In this document: piece after piece, positions 23,201 through 38,200 of the stretch
Numbering within the stretch: position 1 is the first letter of the stretch
Layout: every line of letters starts with the position of its first letter
NCBI GenBank assembly: GCA_008933995.1
Contig: WARS01004319.1
Coordinates: forward strand, 1,006,422-1,070,421
Length of the DNA: 64,000 nt
Direction of reading: 5' to 3'
Source of the DNA: Datnioides undecimradiatus
Lineage: Eukaryota > Chordata > Actinopteri > Lobotiformes > Datnioididae
Made by a program: the position numbers and the translations under genes
Notes under the pieces: model-generated
Told to the model about the DNA's origin: nothing
The model's input: only the letters and a program-made list of their open reading frames with translations
Databases searched by the model: none

Positions 23201-26200
23201 ACAGTCATGGAGGACTGTGGCCCCACTGAGCAGCTCTGATGTGTGAAATCAAAATGCAAAACTGGAGAAAAGACAGATTCAAACCTGTGATGGCGTTTCC
23301 GAGCATTGGCGTTCCAGGTCCCGAGTCATAAACTGGGGTGACGGCCACGTCGTACTCAGTCTGGGAGATGAGGCTGGACAGGTCCAGGGTGGTGATGTCA
23401 CCGTTGACTTCGACCTGTTGTTGGGAAAGTTAATTATCAGTAACTAATCATTTTGAGGTGTCCATTAATTAATTAATTATATGTTTGCTGTACTAAATCA
23501 ATGCACTACTGTTCAACTAAAGGCCTGACTAGAGAGCTTAGAACTGGGGTTATATGTGTAACCAATAAAACGTATAACTACACAAACACAAACTTTATTT
23601 TTAATATGTTTGATATTTGCATTAATCTGAATGTTTATGCATGTGATGCAGCCTGATCTGAACATCTGTCAGGATCTTAAAGCTCTTAGCTGAGTCGTCT
23701 GAGACCTGCTCCGTCCTGGACATGTAACACCTCAGTTTGCCGACAAGATATGATCAAGAACTTCAGAACAGCTACTCAAAAATACCAAAAAATGTTTTGC
23801 CAACGTTTATCTAGAAGCAAAGCAAAGCAAACATTAGGAATTCAGAGGGTTAGAGGCAACATAGCAAACTGTTTACCAGTTTTATGTGAAACTGAGATAA
23901 GCAGAGGTAAATAAAACTAAAACAAAGAACCTCACGAAAGCTTTGATGTCAAAAAATGCTGAGACATGGCTGCTCCGTTGAGTTTTTCCATTTCAGGGGA
24001 GAGTTAAGTGAAGTAAGCGCTCAGCAGGCATTAATCCAATCTTCTATAGAGACAAGAAGCCCTCAGCTGTAATCCTTAAGAGGAGATGAGCTGCTGTGTT
24101 TCATCCGTCAAAGCTTTCTGGAGAACGTCCCGCGGGTGTCCATTGACAGCACCTTCGGCTGCCGATTCATCCCAGACTGTTTGTCCTCTGCTGACATCCA
24201 AGTGAGAAATTATGAGGGCGAAGTGGCGCTGGGATGATCCAGTCAGGCTGGGGCAGACGACCTGAGCCAGCGGCTTCCTCCGCCAGCAGACTGCTTTTCT
24301 CATAAAGTTCAGCCAACAAAGAGGAGCTGCTGCTCTGCCGAGACTCCGGCCATAACCCTGGACTTCCTCACTTTCCCAGAACGAAGATATCACCTCTGAC
24401 TTCAGCCGTGTGAAGCCCTCGCCGAGACTTTAATTGTTCAAAGTCGCCTCTGAATGACCTCACAAACAATACCGACATTTTTCAAACAAGCCTTGCGGCA
24501 ACCGTGAGGGAGCAACAACCGATACCTGCCAACAGAAAAGGTCCCTGCCGTACACGCGAGACTCATTCAGGCTATTTAGGCCGGCGCTTTCAAAATCGGA
24601 GTGTTTTTCAACTGCACAACGAGGACAAAGACGGAGACTGCAAGAGATTCACCGAGTCCAAGACAAACAAATCCTAAAGATTTCCGCGCAAAGAACAGAA
24701 GAAAGAAAACAGATGCCATTCAACAGCAAATGGAGGGTTTCTGAAACCAAAATGGGGCTTGTGAAAGGTTCGTCTCTTTGATGAATGCTGTTTTTCTTTC
24801 AACCAACTGACCAATTAATCGAATAACTGGTTTATCTCTGCTCTTTTAAAGCTAAACACAGGTAGAAATGTGTCATCAACCACTGACTCATTGTCAGTCA
24901 AACAGCAGTTTTACCTCTTTCAGGTCTCCTCCCTCCGGTTTGTAGGTGATCATGTACTTGCGGACAGCTCCAGGTGCAGCGTCCCAGTTGAGCCTCATGG
25001 TGCTGTGAGTAACATCGGTGATTCTCAGGACTCCAGCAGGCGGCACGGGCACTGGGGGAGGAAAAGGGAAACGTTGAACCATCCTGACTCAAGTATAGAA
25101 GCACTTCCGAGCCTGGCATCACTGTCGATTCTGCTGTGAGAACATTAAAAGCTGCTGACGGACCCCCGTGGGGCCAAAACACCAACCGGAGAGCCGAAAA
25201 ACAGACACCAGCTTGTTTTCGAAACTGCTGCCGACTTGGATAGTTGGTTTTTCAGTGCATCTGCTTTCTATCTATAAGCTCTGAATCCAAAATATAAACC
25301 GTGGGAGACGTGATCCAGCTCTTATAAAATGACTCCTGACATGACAGTAAAACTGAAGTAAACTCTGGTAAAGTTCTTACCTTGACTCAAACCTTTACTC
25401 ATAAAAATCGTTTTAAAAGATGCAAGTTCAGGTATCGTGTGAACATAACGCAGAGAACAAAACCCAAAGAACTTCATTTTATCTTTCTTTGAGGCAAATC
25501 TCTGAAGACAGGATTAATCTAAGTGTGTGAGACACATTTGAATATGATTATGTGAGTGATAGCTGAGGGGTTTAAGTACTTGGAAACACTCACGGACTCA
25601 AGGCTAAAACTTAGGTGATGCAACGTCTGTGAAGAAACCAAGCTCTTCCAATGTCAGAATGTTTTAGAGTTGGTTTATAAAAGCTTTGTCGAGTCATATC
25701 CTTTCATTTATCAGGTTTATGTGGGAGTCAGGAGCACAAACAAACTGTCAGGAACTGGAAATACACCAAGTAATATTACAGGACGGCTTCGGCAGCAAAT
25801 GTCAGGGCCAGATCTGACTCAACCGAAAGGTCGTCTGATTGACTCTGGACTACTTTCTTTTGAGGGGCGATACGGAGCCCTCTGGTCGGCAAGAATCTGT
25901 ATTAAAGGCGTTAAACTTGTTTCTTGGTTTTGTTTCGTGCCAACCATTTAATGCCGAAGCTGCAATAATGATCTTCGAGCGCAGTTGACTTTCTCATTGA
26001 TTTAAGAGGTCTCCTCCATGCTTCTCGCCAATTTTCTGTCAGTGCTTATAATGGATGCTAGCTATGCAGGTAGACAGCATGCTGAACCTTAATCCTGCTG
26101 GAAACTGGTCATTTTAGTCGACTTTCTCTCCTAAACCAGAGACCAATATAACCAGCTTTAGTAACTATGCAATGGCTTGTAGTTTACATTTGGTCTGGGA

Positions 26201-29200
26201 CTGTTTGTCTGTTTCAGTCAAGGCTCATTAGTGCTAATTAGGAGACATATTAATGGGGGTATCCCAAGGTATCAGCCCAAGTGAAGGAATAGCTTTGGAG
26301 AAATGGTGTTTTTGAGGCTTTCAGAGATATTTTTGTTATGTAGACTGAATTATCTAGACAGTAATGTGATGATTTGAATGCAGGAGTGAGTTTACATGGG
26401 TGTTTTTATGTGTTTTCCACAGAGAAACCTTTATTTCAATCTTGTCTACTGCTGCCTAGCAAGTACAACTGTGGTTCTTTTGCCTTATTAATTGAGGTTT
26501 GATTCAATAGGAGTATTTCTGTCTCCAGTGGAGCTCTTACTCCAAGGAGGTGTCATGTAGAGTTAAGCATTACGTACAGGTGACGCCTGTCCCCTCCAGA
26601 GGGTCGCTGGCAGCCTCTCCATGCAGGGCGTACAGTGAGATGGAGTACTCAGTGTTGGGTATGAGCTGCACCAGCTGGACGCTAGTAACATCTCCTCCAA
26701 CTCGTACCTACAGAGGGATGAAAACAAGAAGAGAGAGAGAAAGAGCTGAGGGTTGGATAGAGGAATGAGGAATGCAGCTGGAGGTCGGACAGCAGAAGAG
26801 GCTGGACTTGTTGGTCCTTTAACTGAACACCTGGCGAACAGGCGTGACTCTCACCTCTGCTGACCTCTGAAAGACCACTCATACACAATGTGACACCTCA
26901 GGATTTCCTAGTGTTAGCACACAAACTGAAAATAACACAATGCAAAAGATGTGAAGTCGTACAAGCTCAGTGCTAGTGTTCCTGGACATTTTGGCCAGGA
27001 AACATCCATAAAGAAATGTTTTTCCCCCAGTCTGGTTTGGAAAAACGTGACTAGCCCCGACCTCAACCCCAATCCAAAACCTTAAAGGACGAAGTGGATC
27101 TCCGACTGAGAGCCAGACCTCGAACGCCAAACATCAGTATCGCTCATGCTCTTGTGGCTAAATAGGAACAAATCTATGCAGCAGGTTCAACATCTGGTAG
27201 AAAGCCTCAAACCAGAAGAGTGGAGCTTGTTATTGTAGCAGATTAACACCCATGGTTTTAGTGTGGAGGGAGGAGGTTAGCTGGAGGTGTCCAAATACTT
27301 TTGTCCGTGTAGTTCGTGAATGTTTTGCAGACACATTTTAAACAGGCTAAAAAAAACACCCTAAAGTCACTGTCATCAGTCTGTCACGCCAAATGATTAA
27401 TGCAATGCTCCACTTCATCTAAGGTCCTGGTTCAGGTGCATATTTTCCAGTTAAGACCAGCATTAAATCATGCCTTACATTTTCCTCTGCTGTATAATTG
27501 CACATGAAGGTTAGCACCACAGAGGCGTTCAGTCACAATCGTATAGCATCTGTTCTGTTTATATCATCCCGGTGACTTCACGCCATGAGCTAATCCTTCC
27601 CATTACCGGCGCGTCTGTGGGCTCTGCTTTTTGTAGACCTGGCCTGAGCTGCAGGGCTGCTAAAGTCCACTTCCCCGTTCTGCAAAGAACTCATCGCGTA
27701 GCCATCTGGAAAGCAGTAACGCGAAGCCCGCTCTTATAAAAACCAATGTGGAAATGCTGAGCACACAAATTAAGATGTGGGTGAGTTTGTGTGTAGCAAA
27801 CATCGTGCGGATGTGTTTTCACTCAGATACACTATGAGGACCAAGCTAACAGTCAGTCCCACACATTTAATGTCAACTCTTTTTGTTTTTAGGCTAAAGT
27901 TAGAGCATGGCTAACTAACGTAGCCTAACCAGACCTAGCACAGAGAGAGCTTTGAATGAATGTCTCAAGAAACTTTATATTATTTGATTTCCTCTCTTGT
28001 TTTTAAATGCAAGTCTTTTAACTGCAAATCGATTCCTATTTTAAATGAATTTTCTTTTTGATCTACTTCTACGCACTAGTGCCACATTAAATGGACTCAG
28101 CTTACCTCCCAATATATGAAGACTGTGGACTGGTTCTGCAATGCAAGTCCACAGCCTCTAGTTGAGCAAAGAGTTTAGAGCCTGAGCTGTTAGCTTAACG
28201 TAACGATGATGTTTCACTCTTTCTTTTCCAAACTCTTCATCATTCGGGTGCAGGAATATGTCCAGAGACAAGTGTTACATCCTCTGCTAACAGGGCGTGA
28301 GGCTAACCAAACATCTGCAGGGCTAAACAACTGGCAATCATGCATCTGCTAACAGGGCTAGCATGAATTTAGTTTAGTTTATTGTGTTAGATACTTTAGC
28401 TAAAGTAGCTAATAAGGCTAGCCACTTAGCAAAACTACCACACTGAAATGGCAAATAACCTTAGAATTAGCATCCAAGCAGATGTTTGTCAATAGGTTAA
28501 AATAAACTATTTCCCATATTTAAAACACGACCTCACAGGATGAAGGTTTACCTCCTTCTCCAGCTGAGGCTCAGTAGCGTTGGTGGCTTTGTACAGAAGC
28601 ATGTAGCCGGTGGCTCCGTCCGCCTCCTCCCATCTCACCCTCATGGTGCTGGAGGTCTCATCATAAACATTCATGTTCCTCGCTGCAGGCAGGGGCACTG
28701 AGAACGGCAAAGAAACACAGTAAAGGCTCAGTGAAGCTGCAGGAGCATTCAGTTTAATGTGTTTTAGTAGATTTGCAGGAAACTAAGAACACAGAGAGCC
28801 GAGGCTGCGCGGTCAACCAGAGAAATTCAGTGTTTTGATGCAAATTAAGCAACAATTGGAGAAAATCTCTTCTTGGAACTGAATATTTCACATTGAAAAG
28901 GGGTAATGATGCAAACAGACGGGCAACATCAAGGTCATGTTTCAGAAAATCTCAGGATATCACATGTCCCCCTAGAGGTTCTGGTTTTCATTCACATTTT
29001 GGCTATTTTGAGCGGCGCACATTGTTGTTTTGCATGCAATTATGCAACCTGTTTATTGTTTGTTTTCTCTTGTAAACTGATTTTCTTAAGACATAACTTG
29101 CAAACGAGAAACCTGTTTTCCTTCAGAGAGCTTGTGGGTTAAACGATGAGGCTGGAAACGCTCTCGCACCAACAGTGAAGTGACCCTGCTAATAGTATTA

Positions 29201-32200
29201 AATGTGAATCCAAAGCCTTTTATGTCTCTGTGCCAAAGAGCTCCACTGTTGTTCAAACAACAATGGAAATTAAATTAAATCAGTGAAATATTTTAATGAA
29301 AAAGAAATAAATAAGTTGATTTCTGCTTTATTGTGGAGTTTGAACAGAAAAACAACATCTACATCAACTTCATAATGAGTCAGCTGCAGAAGAAAAGAAT
29401 CAGGTTTCTGGTAATAATCCACTTTCTTGATTGGATAAAAGAGGCAACAGTTGAAAAGCAAGAAGGAAAAGGAGTGAATGGGACGATCGCTGGTCTGTTT
29501 GGTGAAATGCCAAACAGACTTTTATTGTGAAACAGGATGTACCGTTCTGAGCGACAATAAATATTTGTTTTAACACAGGAGAATGTGTGATTCTTGGCCT
29601 TAAAGCCTGTGGTTTACACAATACGACCTATCTCCTGCCTGTTTTAACACTAGGCCTGGGCAAAACCCACCCAGCCTGGCAGCCTCCAGCCTCCACAGCC
29701 ACACCGACAGGCTGCAGACAGCGCAACCTAACTGGGTGTTAGCCCACAGTGATCTAACCGCTGCTGGTGCCATCCAAGTGCACGGTGACGAGACAATCGG
29801 TTATTGCTTTACGACAGAGGGAAACGGCTGGTTGTGAAGAATCAGTCGCACATTTAAGGACAAATAAAGCGAACGTTAAACGGCAAACGAGCAAATAAAA
29901 GGACTCCGAGCCGCGCTCCGCACACGTCGTTACATTATTTCAGTTTATTCAAGATGCACGCAGAGACCGCGGCCGTGACAAATGACTGGCGTCTCAAAGC
30001 GATGCCCGCTTCAGCCGCCGGGGCTAGCATCGGGTCACAGCATTGCATCATGGGACGCTGTTTGTGTGAAGCAGTGTTCCGGCTCAGATCAAACGCTGAA
30101 TATACGTTGCGTAAACAGAGACGCTGGGGCAGATTTGCAGCAGGAAATGTTGGGTGGTGGGGGTCAAGTAAACAAGCCTCGTGGATGTGTGTGAAACAGG
30201 ATAACGAGCAGAGAAATCAAGTTGTTTATCTCTGGAAACATATGGAAGAAACAAAACGTTTCCCACAACAGTGACACACCGCAGAGCGATGATGCTATCC
30301 ATCCTAAAGCTCCTCTTTAATCTCATCCGTCAGCCCAGAGGCCAACCAGTGACTCCTCTCACAAGAAGGCAAAGAGGAAGTGGCGTTCAAGGTTCAGCGG
30401 CGAGGGGAAGGAAGTGGAGGACACACTTACAGGTGGTCTCGGTGTCCTTCAGAGGCTCGCTGCTCTCCTCGCCGACCACGGAGTAAACGTTGACGATGTA
30501 CTCGGTCAGAGGGTTCAGGCCTTGCAGCACCACAGTGGTCACCGAGCCGTCCACCAGCAGCTGAAACGGTAAAGCTCTGGTTATTAAACTGTGGCTGGTC
30601 ATTGTCCCACTTTGACTGGGACAAGCAGACAAAGTTCTTGGATTCAATGACAAATACGTCTACAGGTGTGAACAGAAAGAGCAATAAAACCTGAAAAACA
30701 ACCAAACTGGTTCTTTGTCGTTGTGAATGTGTGTACAATGTGGAAAACTCACTCAGGATGATTTCAGGGATTTATTTTTCACATATATTCCCAATGAAAA
30801 CCAATGACAGTGAGATCTGTGGTCACCTTTCAACACTTTGAGCTCCGCAAGTGGACTCGTGGATGGGTTTCTAGGTTCCTGCTTAAAGTTTCCCTCCAGA
30901 CACATTTTAAATACTTTTACACCATTAATAAAACAGGTTTTCAACATCAACACAAACTCTAAACTCTTTTTAACTCATGTTGGATTGTTTTACAGGCCCT
31001 ACCCACCACCTTCAAGCATCAAGGTGGCAGCGTTGGTCAGCGTTAGCCAACATTAGTCCCTCAGGTTCAGTCGGATGTGCTTCATCTCCTGGCAGCGTGC
31101 CGCGACCTCAGCGCCGACCCTTACTTGTTTCCGGCTGCTTGTAATTTATGATTTCGCCCTCTTGTTGTAAATCACCGTCTGCTCAGACCTGCGCTAAACA
31201 CCCAGCGTGTAAATATCATATATCTCATGTAGTTATGTTCAGTCCAATGTAAACAGATGAGAGAAGGGAGGCCGTACGTGGCGGCGTCTCAGCCCGCTGT
31301 GAGGTCTGTAACGTTAAACTAAGTGGATTCAGTGGAAACTCTGCTTGATTTCAGGCGAGGCCGATCGTAATCACGCAGGCTCCGTCTGACAGGGGCCAAT
31401 AAAAGCACAAAGGATGGAAAAGACGCAGGGCTCTGCTTTTAAAGATCGGACTGACGGGAGGTTAAGTGCAAACTAAGCGCAGGTTCACCAAAGCATCCAG
31501 GTTTCAGCCCCCAGGGGGAGGCGAGAGCACGAGGCTCTGGATTAAAGCCAGGCCTGGGTAGCGTGGAAACACTTTCAAGGTTCGGCTTTTAACCCGTGTT
31601 GTGAGGTTTGCAGCGAAGTGCAACACAACAGCAGAGTTTTAAACAACACCAGGTTGATTTAAGTGTCAATGAATCTGTTTCCAAGTGACCGCCAACCTGT
31701 GATTACTTAAATCCACAGGAAGTCGTGACTGGTGCGTTTCAAAGGAAGGGGTCGTTATCTGTGACAGTTTAACCCAACGGGGATGAACAAGCAAACACGA
31801 TTTGATATTCAGGATCTGCGCCCGGCGCTCACACATGGGAGACATAAAGGCGAAGGGCAGATTCCTCTGACGAAGTTCAACGATCTGAGTCTTTTATCCA
31901 TTTATACCTGGAACGAACGAGCGGCAGTGATCCCACACAGCGATGAGAGAAGCGGCTCTTTGTATCTGAACCAGGTGTCACATCTGAGGGGTAACACAAT
32001 CATCCTGTTTGTTTTTGTTGTTTTTGGGTCATTTTAACTTCCTGTAAACACTTTAAGATGAAAGAGGCGTCTGCACGAGTCTTTTAAAGAGTGAAAACAC
32101 GAAACACGATATCTATTTATAGCGTGAGTTCCATTTGTATACCTTTTTATACAGACGTAGCCTCAATGTATGATTTTATATATGCTTAATAAATGGATTA

Positions 32201-35200
32201 TGGGTAATAACCCCGCTGACATCTTCTTATATTCACCTTTTAGTGTTACTTGGATAAAACATGATGTGTTTTATATCAACATTTGCAGGAAAATCTCATT
32301 TTTTAATACAATGAGGGACCCATTTGAGCCAATCTGGGAGTAGAGTTTTTGAAATAATTCAAATTTATTGTGAAACAGCAAGTTTCAGGCTCATTAAGGT
32401 ATTAAATCTTTGTAGATAAATGTATAAAAAACGACCTAAAATGAAGTTTTGTTTGTGTATTTGCGCCAAATGTGAGAATAAATGAGAAAAATAATGAATG
32501 AATGAATGAATAATGATGAAAAATGGTGGCTGTGTTCATCAGAGGGAACAGGAAGAGCCTGGATGCTGTAAAAACCCATTACAGGCTGGTTCTGTGCTAA
32601 CAAACACAGGTGAGGAGCTTCATCTCACCTCCTGGGTCGGTTCTCCTCCCACAGCCACGTAAGTGACGCGGTACTTGTCGACAGGGCCGTCGGGCGCCGT
32701 CCAGGTGGCACGGAAAGAGCGGTGGGTCACCTCCGAGGTCACCAGGTTGGTGGGCGGCTCCGGTCCACCTCCTGAAAAAGCGAAGGAACAAGAGCTGGAA
32801 TAAGATCCAACACGTCGAGTATTTCACACCGTGAACCCTGCCGCCACAAATCTGCCCCCGTCCCGTTTGCTCCAACGGCCGCGAGGCTGTCGGCTGCATA
32901 TTTCAGCTCCTCTAACAAAAGGCGCTCTTTGAAAAATGTTTTTCTGCCGCTCCGCTGCAAATCATTCCTCTGCTTCCTCTCAGTACTGATTTACAGGCAC
33001 AGAGTTTCCATCAGATGCTTCGCAGCATCTCTTGATGGCTCAAAATGATCGAGGTCTTCAGGCAGGACTTAGGATCTGACGTTTTCTGGATCTGGTCTTC
33101 TGTTTTTCGTTTTTCATGTGCAATTACCTTTGTTACAGTCATCAATTTCATCGTCTAAACAGGGTAAAAGCAGCTGTGCAGAGGAAATGTCATTCAGCTG
33201 AGACTCATGTCTTTACTTGGACTAAAGGTTTACATGGTCCCTCATAAGAAGAGCTACTTTCACGCCCCCAAGCACCTGTACAACCAAATGAAAGCCTGCA
33301 GTAAAATTTCTAAAAATATATGGTTGTCAGCTTGAAACACCCCGGAAAAGAAGTTGCCATCTGACCTCCACCGGCAGCAACGGCTGAGAGGTGTAGCTCT
33401 GAATCAAGGAAAACGCTGCAGTTGCTGCTGCAAGAGACGTGCACGATATTAGGTTGTGTTTATGTTTCCTCCATCAGGAAACTGCAAAGTTTTGAGCATT
33501 TGGTGCAGCGCCGAAAGACTTTACGAGGGTATCAGCGAGTTTGAGTCCTGTTTGGCTTGTGCAGCTTATTTCATGATCGAAAAACTGCCTCAATTGTCTC
33601 AAGAGATGATTTTCACAAGCCTTATTTCGATTCATTTGGGCTGTCATCCATATTTAGGTCATACCAGAAGCATTGCAGTGCTTGCAAAAAACTGATTTTG
33701 ACGACAAAAAGTAGCTAAAATCTCAAGAATTGAGCCAAATAGCAGTAACGGACTAAGATGCCAAAAGGTAATCCTGGTCTATTCTAAGAGAAACCAGTGA
33801 AACCAGTTTGACGCTGCTTCGTTTTCCCACCTGAACCCTTGACGCTGTTGCACAGGTTGACGGTGAGGTCGTCCACGATGTCCAGCAGGAACTGGAAGTC
33901 GTTGACGTTGTACATGTGGATCTCGTCGGGGTCGGAGGCGATGGACCTCAACTCGTTCTCGTCGGCGTTCTTCACACCTGAGAGATGGGATGTGTCGTCA
34001 GAACCGTGACCATGACGCGTGACAACCGTCAGACCAGTGAAGAAGTAAAACTTTTTCCATGACTCAGCTAAATATACTATGATGATCAACAAACGATGGG
34101 ATAAGAACCAGCAGCAAGCTCAACATAATAGCTTCAGTCCAACCTGAGGAGACACAAGAATGCTCCTAATGCTACGCTAAGTTGGCTAACTGTCAATGTC
34201 AAAAAGCAGTTTTTTAAATACACTGATTCAGACTTTAGACTGATTACTTAATTTCCAAACAGCCACTGCTTTGAGCTCAATCCCTGCTAGCTGTTAGCTT
34301 TGGTGAAACAAACACAGATGTCAAGATGACCTTTGTTGAACTGTCCTGAAAGATCACTCACCGATCGCGTAGAGCTCGATGCCACTGTCCCTCAATTTCT
34401 GCGAGTTGAAGACGATTTCGTCCTGGGACTTTCCGTCAGTGATCAGGACGCCGATTTTGCGGGAGTCCGGGCGCAACCCAACGTTGGGTTTGAAGTTGTT
34501 CTGGAGGATGTAGTTTAGAGCCATTCCTGTCCAACGAAGAGAGGAAGTAAGTCAGTTATGGCTTTTCTGCTGGCGGACCATTCGGGATGAGTCCAACACA
34601 TGTGGGACTGAACGTGATTCACATCTATCACACTTCTGAGCAGTTTGAGCTTGCAGTGCATTGGACAAAGTGCCGTTCAATCACCTGTCATGGTGTTGCC
34701 TCCTTTGTAGGGCAGGTTGGCCACGGCATCCAGCAGGGACTCCTTGGTCGGGTGGGCGTTCAGGTGCCACTCGGTCTTTGGGTCTCCACTGTACTGAGCC
34801 AGACCTTCAGACACACACACACATGTGTAAACGTGTGTGTTTGGATGCGTCGGCCATCTTTATTTACAGTCCGTGAGCAGTGACAGCAGTGACAACATTA
34901 CCAATTTGGACTCTGTCAGGTCCGATGTCGAAGACGCTGACCATGCGACCAATGAAGTTGCGGATGGTTTTGAAGTTGATGCGGCCGATGCTCCAGGAAC
35001 CGTCGACCAGCAGCACGATGTCGGCCTTCGCTGTGGTCTTACACTGAGTTTCTGCAGAGAGACGGCGATATGTGAGGACGGTGGGAGGCAGAAGAGACGG
35101 AAGCAAAACACCTGGAACACCACGAAACACCAACCCCGGGTGTGTCTTTGAGTTTATATGGAGCGTTGTGAAGTGAAAGTGTGAGAAAGCGAGAGGACAG

Positions 35201-38200
35201 AAGTGAGGAGCACGTCACCAAGCAATCACAAGATGTTTATACAGCAGAATGTTTTACACAGCGTTATGCAACAGAAATAAGTCACACTCGTAACACATTG
35301 TGTAACAGCTGTCATTTCTGGATTGACTGCTCTCTCCTGGGCCTTTCTCCGTCTCCAGCCCAGCGTTGAATCAGCCCTGTGGTCTTTTTCTGGCCGACAC
35401 TGAGCGGCAGGAGTTTGCCTCTCTGACACCGTGATATACCACGTCTCCTGCTCCCAAAACGTTACTGCACATTCCTCCTCCAGGCACCTGTAGGGGTAAA
35501 AAAATGGCCGCTCGTCCTCTTTTTCTAGGACGACACGCCCCGCCCGGTGCCGAGCGCTCGTAACGCTCGGGTCCCTGTGTGTGCAATTGAAAACACGTTA
35601 GGAGACGATCGTTTCATGTCTTTTTTGTTCTACTTCAGCAAGCCCGCAGAAACAGATGCTTTGACGCTAAGAGCAACTGATTCGGATGCTTGGCAGTCCG
35701 TTTGAGCTCCACCACCGCCGGTAAACAACATGCTCATATGTCCCTCCGTCGTTCATTAATAAAAACAGATGTCATAAACAGAGGCAGCTTTTAAGAGGCA
35801 TCTAATGCGCTGCAGACGACGGCTGTATCCAGTGTCTCCGAGTGAGAGTCACAGCAAATATACTCAGCCCTGGTCTGACTGGGGGACATTAATCACCGGC
35901 GTCCTGCAGAAACATGCAGCACTTTGGACTTTTGGCTGCTCTCTGTGCTGCAGGCCAGCGGCTGCCTTAAGCTCTGACGTCAAATATCCATCCAAAACAC
36001 TTTTGTTTTTGTTTTTCAAGATGCGACTTCAAGATTCAAGATTGTTTTATCTGTCCCAAGAGAAATTTGACCTAAAGGCTGCTGCATAAAAACACCTGGA
36101 ATCAGGAGTTTTGAGCACACTTGAGTTTTATATAATGTTTGGCGCTTTGGTTCATTCTTGGGATTGTTTTTAAACGAACTTGCACTTTCAGAGCTTTCAG
36201 CAGTGAATATGACGAGCAGCCGCCTTGGACGAAGCTTGACGGGTGAAACCGAGCATCTGTCTCCATGACAACTGGGCAACTTCCACCTGCGGATTAAGAC
36301 TAAAAGATTCATCTGAAAGCTGGAAAACGCTACTCTGAGGTTGGACTGTTTCGCCAGAGAGTTTCTCAGTCTGTCGACCAGATTAATAATCATTTGTTTT
36401 TATGATTTAAATACAAAATAACCCCAAAAGGCTGCGCATGAATAGGAAATTTATATTATATCAATAGAAATATAAGTATTTATTGGTCTTTTTTTAATAT
36501 ATTCAATTGCCAGTATCATTCATTGCTGCTATGTTGTTCGATTTAGCAGGAACCTGTCCACTGCTGCAGGAGGAGGCTTCACTACAGCCTCTTAACGTCC
36601 AGTGAAGTAGATGTTCTGGCTGGTGAGCTAACACCATGTTGAATTTTATCATTTCCAATAGCCGACTTGTTCAAATAACTGGTTTTATGCTTAAATGTTG
36701 AATTTTCTCACTTCGCCGTCACATTTTTAGCACTTTGTTTAAAGAAGAAAGCGGGTGAAGCGTTTAATGACCTGTAAGGAAAAATTATGTTCTCGCAGCG
36801 TATGAAGGACGACTCGAAGCAGCCCTGCCAGACCATATGGACCTGTCAGAGAGTCTGGATTAGAGCCGCCACTAAGCCTGCCGGGCCATGTGAGAGCTGC
36901 AGTTTAATATACGAGAATGTCCGAGTGGAACCTCTGTGGAACATCCTGGCCGGTTCTCCGGCTCGGTGGGCAGTCGGTCACCGCGTCTGCTCCCCATTAC
37001 AGCAGGAATTTCTGCCCAGGGTCAACACGTCCTCGGGGTCTTGTGTGAAGCATAACATTTTCCTAACTGCATACACATCCCGGCGGCAGCTAAAGCCCCA
37101 AATCATAAAAAAAAAGTCTGTAATTGTGAACAGAGCCCTTTTCTGCACTTCAAAACAACATAAAAATGGGAAATATCTACTTTTGCACAACTGGGCTGCA
37201 GATAGTTCAACGGCGACTCATCTGGGAGCTAATAAAGATAAACTCTGTGTTTGTGGCGACACCATTAGAGGTCAGGACGTCGTCGGGCGGCTGCTGGCAC
37301 ACACGTAGCACATGAAGCGGTCTGGGGACGCGTCCAACCGGTCAATTTATAAATGTCAGTGTCAACACTTCAACACATGTCTGGTAAATGGCGTGTCATT
37401 TTGCTCCAGATCACACTCCAAATGAGATATGAGGGAGTTTGAGGAAACGCGGGCCAAGCAGCTCACAATAATTTGTACTAATCATAATCATCTGCGTCTG
37501 CAAATCCAAAGAGACAGTGATATTAATTCTCCCCGACAACAAATAATTCAACGTCCTGGCTCTAATCTGGGCGGCACTTCGAAGTCGGACCACTCCTGCT
37601 CTGAAATGACTTGGATCAGAGAGCGTCTGGTCTGCAGGCCTGCTAACAGAGCGCACAAAGTCGTGTGGTTGGTCTGAGTTTCGGCTTTTACCAGAGGAAT
37701 CGAAAGGAACCGGCTCGGGACCTTCAGTGAAGGTCGTCTTCTCCTCTCCTGCCAGAGGCAAACTCTGCCCTCCTTCAAACACCCCAAATACAGCGACTGA
37801 GTACTTCGTTCCTGCCCTGAGGAAAAGGAAATAACACAACGCAACATCAGCCTTTCAATATCTCAATTAGAGGACTTTAATGACAAAATGAGACATTCGC
37901 AATTTGAAAAAAGTAGTTCAGATTGGTCAAATGACTGTCTTTTACTTATAAAAGCAAAAACAGCAACAGGAAATTACTTTTCCTTGACCTTTATTCCTAA
38001 AATTAGAAATCCACAATTGGAAATAAGTTCCTACGCAGTGACTCACAGCAGACAGAATCTCCACAAGGGAAAAAGTGTCTAGTTTGTTGGTTTTATGGTA
38101 AAATTGGTCCGTATTATCCTCCTTATTTTGAAAAGAATTGGTTTAACTGTGTTAAAATGGTTCTATTGATACATATCTATATATTAATGGGTGCAAGTTA

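Larger units (their letters stand above)
19592..26577 (-). other. Introns of FN3-10 to FN3-12
   Basis: Introns at 19592-22047, 22188-23284, 23415-24914 and 25052-26577. A short GT-rich patch lies near 22420 and an AATT-rich patch near 23465. The open frames here show no domain, homology or splice context. Confidence 0.55.
28698..33830 (-). other. Introns around FN3-9
   Basis: Introns at 28698-30430, 30561-32628 and 32772-33830. A CpG-rich patch lies at about 29870-30065 and an AATG-rich run near 32490. Nothing else is recognised. Confidence 0.55.

Noticed and set aside
36787-37308. 173-codon open frame on the + strand
   Set aside because: It has no recognisable domain, lies within the FN3-8/vWA3 intron, and an open frame of this length is expected about once by chance in 64 kb read in six frames.
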